NCBI GenBank assembly: GCA_963969595.1
Contig: OZ018408.1
Span: 5,205,823-5,269,822 of the forward strand
Source: Neckera pumila
Lineage: Eukaryota > Streptophyta > Bryopsida > Hypnales > Neckeraceae
Reading direction: 5' to 3'
DNA length: 64,000 bases
The notes beneath the pieces are model-generated. The model ran no database searches. It saw nothing but the letters and a program-made list of their open reading frames with translations, and had not been told where the DNA came from. Shown here one piece after another: positions 59,101 through 64,000 of this stretch. The position numbers and the translations under genes are program-made. Numbering within the stretch: the first letter of the stretch is position 1; each line of letters begins with the position of its first letter.

Positions 59101-61704
59101 AGTTTGATTGAAATGTGACAACATTTGTATCAGCACACTGAATGAATGTGTTAATTAAAAATCATAAGTTCTGGAACGCCTTTTGAACTGTCTGCAAGAA
59201 CATTGTCTGACTTAAGCTTCTTGTTTAAGGTAAGGCAGCCCATTGTGGTCAAATGACCCATGGGGGACACATGATGACCCCATTGTGGTTTTTTTGACCA
59301 CAATCAACATCTCACCTAACTTCACTGGAGTAATTAGTGACCCTATTAGGAACATGCAGTAATTTCAGTGTAAGTCATTGTAGGAAGTGACTTTTTATGG
59401 CCATCCACATATAAAAAAAAACTGGCTCCTTTAGAAGAGGTAGGTGAGCATTATGGATACACTTGCAGTTGGTTTTGGGGTAGTCTGTTGACTTCTTTGG
59501 GCTGAACACTTGAGAAATTCATAGCTAATTCATACTCTGTCTGAAAATTATGATTTCAATTGCCTTCACAAACTCTCATACTTGTCTTCACATGGTAAAA
59601 AAACTGAAAAACTTTGGTGATGGGATGATGGCAGACTCCTAATTTTGACCACAATGAGTTGCTTTACCTTAACCCTGGAACGCCACGGACGCCATTCCGT
59701 GGCGTTCCGATGACAATACTGTTGAGCTAAGAATAGTTTAAAAGCATTTTTTCATCCTCCTTTTCCTTGTTGACCTTTCACATTGGGTTATGAAGAGTAT
59801 CCAATTGAGTTTGTACTCTTTCCAATTTTTGTCTTCACGGAAATGAGAAGCTATTAAAAAAATGGATCACAAAATATGCTATTTTAGAATATTTTGGAAA
59901 GTTGTTGCTCCTTGCTTTAAATCTGAAATTTCTCCACAAAAATGATATTTTTTGAGTTTGAGTCAAATTAACAAAATGAAAGTCATCTACTCTAGTTTCA
60001 CCTCCAATTTGAATTTGAAAAAATTCCAAATATTGCATATTTTATTGCAATTTGAACATTGAGTGTATTTTGAATGTCGATTATTTTCTAATTATAGAGC
60101 GACATGGAAGTTGAGTTTACACTATGATGTTTGTCATTGTGATATACACTTATGGTGAAATTTTCAGATTTTTGGAAATGTTTTTCTATTTAATATAATT
60201 TTTCTTCACTTTTTCTTTAGAAATTCTTAAAAAATTTAATTTTCCACCTAAAGATCTAAATTTTTTCTGGAGTAAAGAAGACATGTACTCTCATCTCTGA
60301 AAAATAAAAATAAAATTTTTCATACATATCTAGTTGCAAAATGGTAGCAAATTGAGTGATGGATAGTAAGGTTTGAAATCAATGGTCATGGGTCTGTCAT
60401 TTAGGGATTAACATACAAGTAGAAAGTCTACCTTGGAAGTTAGTAGGAAATTTCTATTGTCTGAAAATGTAGGGGGTGGTTTCTTCTTTCTTTGGGTGTA
60501 TTGTTAGTAATTCTCTAAGTGATTTATTTTAAGTCATATAGATATAGAAGTGGATACTTTTGGTCATTTGTGTTTTGGAGGTTTAAAGAGAACTGAATCT
60601 TAATGTATAACTTTCAGAGAAAACTAACATACCTTGAAGTTGGATTTCAAAACTAACTATAATTATATTTAATTCATGTAGTCGATGGCAAATTAGCTAA
60701 CTTTAAGGGTCTTATACTACAATTTTAAAATATAATTAAAAAAATGTTATTAACATTATTTTTATTAAAGTTATTGTTATTTTTAGAGTCAAGTTAAGAG
60801 ACAATTGAGGTATTTGAAAAGTTATGATGTGTTTGATGGTGTGTTTTTGTTTTACAACCTAATTTGGAATACAAGCATTTGGTTTTACATGTAGTTAATG
60901 GGATTGAAGCCGTTGTTCAAGTGTTTGACTTGGGACAAAATAAACCCAATGGCAAACAAATGAGTACCAAACACATTTTAGTAAGTATTGAGGTACAAAA
61001 AGCCCTTTGGTCCCACATTGCATGTTAGGACCAAAATTCCAATTTGGAAAAGTAGCCACCTAGATTGTATGCAACAACAAATTGTCATTCTAGGAAAGCA
61101 CAAAGTTGAACAAGAATTCAAATGCAATCTAAAAAGGAAATTGCCTTGTATTTATTGTGGCCCAATGAGAGTTACAAAGAGGGATGAAAGAATGAAGTAC
61201 TCCTAGACTTTGCAAGTCCCCTAATGTTTATGATGTTACTTGAAAGATGAACTTGAGCCAACTTTCTGTCAAATTTTTCTATTTTTTTTTTATTTGTTTG
61301 ATCTTATTTGTATTCAATTTCATGTCAAGGCCACCCTCAAGCGGATGTTTCAATAAAATGAGAGTTTCACATATGCAGGGGATTCAAATAATGGTGAGTA
61401 TTCCAATCAACTTGGGATCAGCTTGGCTGAAATCGCAATAAGCCATCAAAGTGAAGTTGGTGAAGGTGCTAGCAGTTCAGATTTGCATGACGAGCTTGCG
61501 TTTTTGAATTCCTGTAAAGAAGCTGGCATTGTATACATTTTGGGGAACAACGTTGTGAAAGCTCGCAAAGATGCAGGCTTTTTCAAAAAGCTGGCCATCA
61601 ACTACATTTACACTTTTCTCAGGAGAATCAGTAGAGGCAGCCGGCTGGTGTTGAATATCCCCCATGAATGCCTCCTTCAGGTGGGCATGGTGTACTATGT
61701 CTGA
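53173..61704 (+). CDS. KUP: HAK/KUP/KT potassium transporter, ten exons
   Basis: Exons: 53173-53355, 54759-54987, 55344-55580, 55923-55973, 56160-56420, 56715-56767, 57184-57298, 57662-57916, 58014-58793, 61379-61704; about 829 residues, in the family's usual range, with phases agreeing throughout. The product is a multi-span K+ (H+-coupled) importer of plasma or vacuolar membranes. The N-terminus (1-61) is hydrophilic; [13 protein letters not shown] at about 77-89 is the K_trans signature; [56 protein letters not shown] and [12 protein letters not shown] follow in family order. Residues 460-600 hold the last membrane spans; the rest is the cytosolic tail ending [13 protein letters not shown], typical of the family. 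Exon 9 is strikingly GC-rich. Start chosen at 53173, the first ATG in frame. Which KUP subgroup it belongs to cannot be told by eye. Confidence 0.95.
59225..59672. mobile_element. TTAA element family E (448 bp) in the last KUP intron
   Basis: TTAAGGTAAGGCAGCCCATT at 59225 is mirrored by AATGAGTTGCTTTACCTTAA ending at 59672; inverted termini are about 27 bases including CATTGTGGTCAAA. Both ends carry TTAA, and the right TTAA is also the left end of the next element. Confidence 0.8.
59669..60411 (-). mobile_element. TTAA element family B, copy 2 (743 bp) in the last KUP intron
   Basis: Inverted copy of 27479-28222, with TTAA at 59669-59672 and 60408-60411. The hairpin AACGCCACGG..CCGTGGCGTT is at its left end. 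It ends about 970 bp before the last exon, whose splice acceptor (TATGCAG, 61372-61378) is intact. Confidence 0.85.
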
Positions 61705-62593
61705 AACCTTTTTTATTTTTTTGTTTTTTTATTTTCCCTATTTTTTTGTATATTATAGGTGAGTGTATGAACATATCATTCTTTAGCTCAAGGTATCCTA
61801 TTTTGAATGGGAACCAAGCAAGATGAGATGAAAAGAGGCTATTGGAGAGAATCAAAATAGGATTAGAACTTGACCCAATGCTCATGTCAAGATGAGCTAT
61901 TTGGGCAGGTCATATTTGGTCATCGGATATTGGACGTAATCCTCTCCTCCTAAGTAGATCAAGCCCATGAAATCTAGCCGTGGAGATTTAAGGCTCTCTC
62001 AAGAGCATGGGAAGGATGGGCCGGTGGGGTTATGACCATATAGTCTAAACCAAAGTTGCAACCCAAGTTGCATCGTGTGGCAATCAAAGCAACAGGAAAA
62101 GTTTTTTGTTACATAGATTGAAATCCAAATGTGCCTCTGGAGAGGAAGGTATATGGAACACGGCAGCAGTACTTGCATGCCCAGCTTATAAGTGAAATTG
62201 TAACATAGTAGGCTACCAAGGGCGAGAGATCAGGGTAGTTTGTAGAAAGCTGGTGCAAAGAGGTGAGGTTTTCATCACATCCTCGGGTCAAAATGTGATT
62301 TGTACAAGGGTGACAACAGTACTTTATGAAGGAGTTACACGAAGTTGTGTGAGTATATGTGAGGCTTTGATCTGTGCTTGTATACGCACTGCCGTGGGTG
62401 TTTGAATTGGTCGCAGTTTCGGCGATGCTGGTGCTTGTGGATACTCCGTAACATTCTCGCTGTTGGAATTCTACAAACCCCAAGATTCGAACCTTAACAA
62501 AATCTTCTGACAAGTGATATATTGGTGAGTCTTTCAATCAAGCAGAACCTGTAGATGTGGTGTAGTCGAGGCTGATTCCCCAGCAGGACTCAA
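61705..62593. other. KUP 3' flank and unassigned sequence
   Basis: No gene is recognised. A 142-codon minus-strand ORF (62537-62109) is Ser/Thr/Cys-rich without a motif. The mixed composition here could be remnant LTR or intergenic DNA. Confidence 0.4.
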
Positions 62594-63509
62594 TTAACCC
62601 CTAAAGTCCAAGGCCATTTTTCTGTCAAAAAACACTCAAAACTGTCATTATTGCTGCATTCCTCCAAGAATACAACAAAAAAACATTTTTTTAGAATCTA
62701 ACCGTAGGATCTTGTACTTCACTTGTCTGAGATTATGTGGTAAAAATTTCATGAAGTTTGACCTTATAGATTGGAAGATATTAGCATTCAAAGTTGAAAA
62801 AGTAATTTTTTTGAACACTGGTCTGCAATTTTAGGTGACTTTGACCACCATTTGTGGAAAAATTTTGCACCACAAACTTTGAATTTAAATTTTTATATGT
62901 TGAAAGAATTGAGTTGAAAGTCTAGAAAAAAAGATTTCAAGAAAAAAACACTTGATTTTCATTCTTTAAAAAATTGTTAAGTGGAAGTAGGTCCAAGATT
63001 GAAAAAACAACTAAATCATTAATAGCTCTAAGATGGGATTGAAACACAATAATCCCAATGGTGAGATTGTTTTAGCAAGAAAAGACAACCTTGTCAAACA
63101 ATTTTTTTGAAAAATTGTGAAAATTGCATTCAGAAATGAATCCTACATGTTATTTTTTTTTTGAAGATGCTTAGATTATCCTTTAATTTCTCATTATTAG
63201 TCCAAATAGAATGAATCAAAGCTTCACATGTAGAAAAAAATATAATATTTTAGAGAAAAAAATTTAAAAATTTATTTTGACCTTTTTGTAGTTTTTTTGG
63301 TGCTGCTCACTAAATTCAGTTCTAGGCTTTTTGTGGTATAACTTTTGCTCCCAGTCACCAATTGAATTAAAAATTATATTGCAACATAGCTAATTAGTTT
63401 TTCTATCTTATGAGAAAGTTTCAAAAAGTTTCATTATAAATCGAGGTCACGGGAACCTGCCCAAAATCCAATTTGTCCCCCAAGGGAACAATGGGACTCT
63501 AGGGGTTAC
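62594..63509 (+). mobile_element. TTAA element family A, full-length (916 bp)
   Basis: Starts TTAACCCCTAAAGTCCAAGG at 62594 and ends GGGACTCTAGGGGTTAC at 63509, where the last A of TTAA has changed to C. All family landmarks are present in order. 63510-64000 after it is unassigned AT-rich DNA. Confidence 0.8.
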
Positions 63510-64000
63510 TAGAAACACTCAAACTTGCATTAAAGTATCATTTCCCGCTAATCCTAAAAGATGTGAAAATTGTCTTGAAGCACAAGCATGCTAAGCCGTC
63601 TACTAATACATGTAGTTTCAACTCTAGAGAATCTCCATCAAATTCCAACTCCCTATTCAATATTGACTGTAGAAGGGTCATTGCAAGAAACACTGTTGGT
63701 CCTATTCTTGATCACAATGAGAGTGATTCTCTTGCCATCCACTATAACTTTTAGAAATAAAAATAATCACTTTATATTTAAAATTAATTTTTGTTAATGT
63801 ATCACAAAATTAGGATTTATTACTATGTTAGGAGTCTTCAAATTTAATGATTTGGGGTGAAATTTTCATGATTTATTTGCATAGCAAGAAAGCATATATC
63901 TATCAAAGGAAATTTGAAAATATATTATTTTATGTCCTTCACAGGATTGCAAATAACACTCCTATTGTGTGCAATTTTTGAACACTGAAGATTGTTCTAA

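Noticed and set aside
62109..62537. 142-codon minus-strand ORF
   Set aside because: No recognised domain, biased Ser/Thr/Cys composition, no splice signals supporting a gene.
26907..63509. CCCTAAA words at many sites, possibly interstitial telomere repeats
   Set aside because: Each is a single CCCTAAA beside TTAA at an element end, with no tandem TTTAGGG array.
1..64000. tRNA, rRNA, CRISPR or bacterial-type operon features
   Set aside because: Scanning by eye found no cloverleaf with a proper T-loop, no rRNA landmarks and no regularly spaced direct repeats; the gene structure is eukaryotic.

Overview
The window is nuclear DNA of a land plant. The protein genes are split by many short GT-AG introns, intergenic DNA is AT-rich, and much of it consists of non-autonomous DNA transposons (CACTA elements and several MITE families) plus one decayed Ty3/Gypsy retroelement. 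Intron sizes, a simple gene set and the retroelement type fit a seedless plant, most likely a moss or other bryophyte. That placement is inference; no marker in the window settles it.

Layout. 1-3314 holds minus-strand exon-like pieces of an unrecognised protein, broken by a 1.6-kb CACTA element and a MITE. About 5220-12650 is a Ty3/Gypsy retroelement with stop codons in protease, RT, RNase H and integrase; five smaller elements lie inside it. 12652-13520 is a degenerate tandem repeat. 14154-26413 (+) is a complete 38-exon NPC1 sterol transporter gene, about 1318 residues. 26414-32400 is repeat-rich. 33027-38982 (+) is a plant gene of unknown function with two glycine-rich segments and a C-terminal coiled coil. 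39397-43224 (+) is the kinetochore gene SPC25 in six exons. 43225-52800 is again mostly repeats. 53173-61704 (+) is a ten-exon HAK/KUP/KT potassium transporter of about 829 residues whose last 2.6-kb intron carries two transposons. 61705-64000 has one more repeat copy and no gene.

The four intact genes share no pathway: endomembrane sterol export, an unknown coiled-coil protein, chromosome segregation and potassium uptake. No RNA gene, CRISPR array or prokaryotic operon is present.

The most unusual signal is a set of non-autonomous elements bounded on both sides by TTAA, with termini like CCCCTAAAG. They occur singly and in chains where neighbours share one TTAA. TTAA targets with CCC-starting termini are the hallmark of piggyBac transposons, which are rarely reported in land plants. 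No transposase is visible, so the assignment is a hypothesis. All exon boundaries were placed by eye from splice signals, reading frame and remembered family motifs; no alignment was run.
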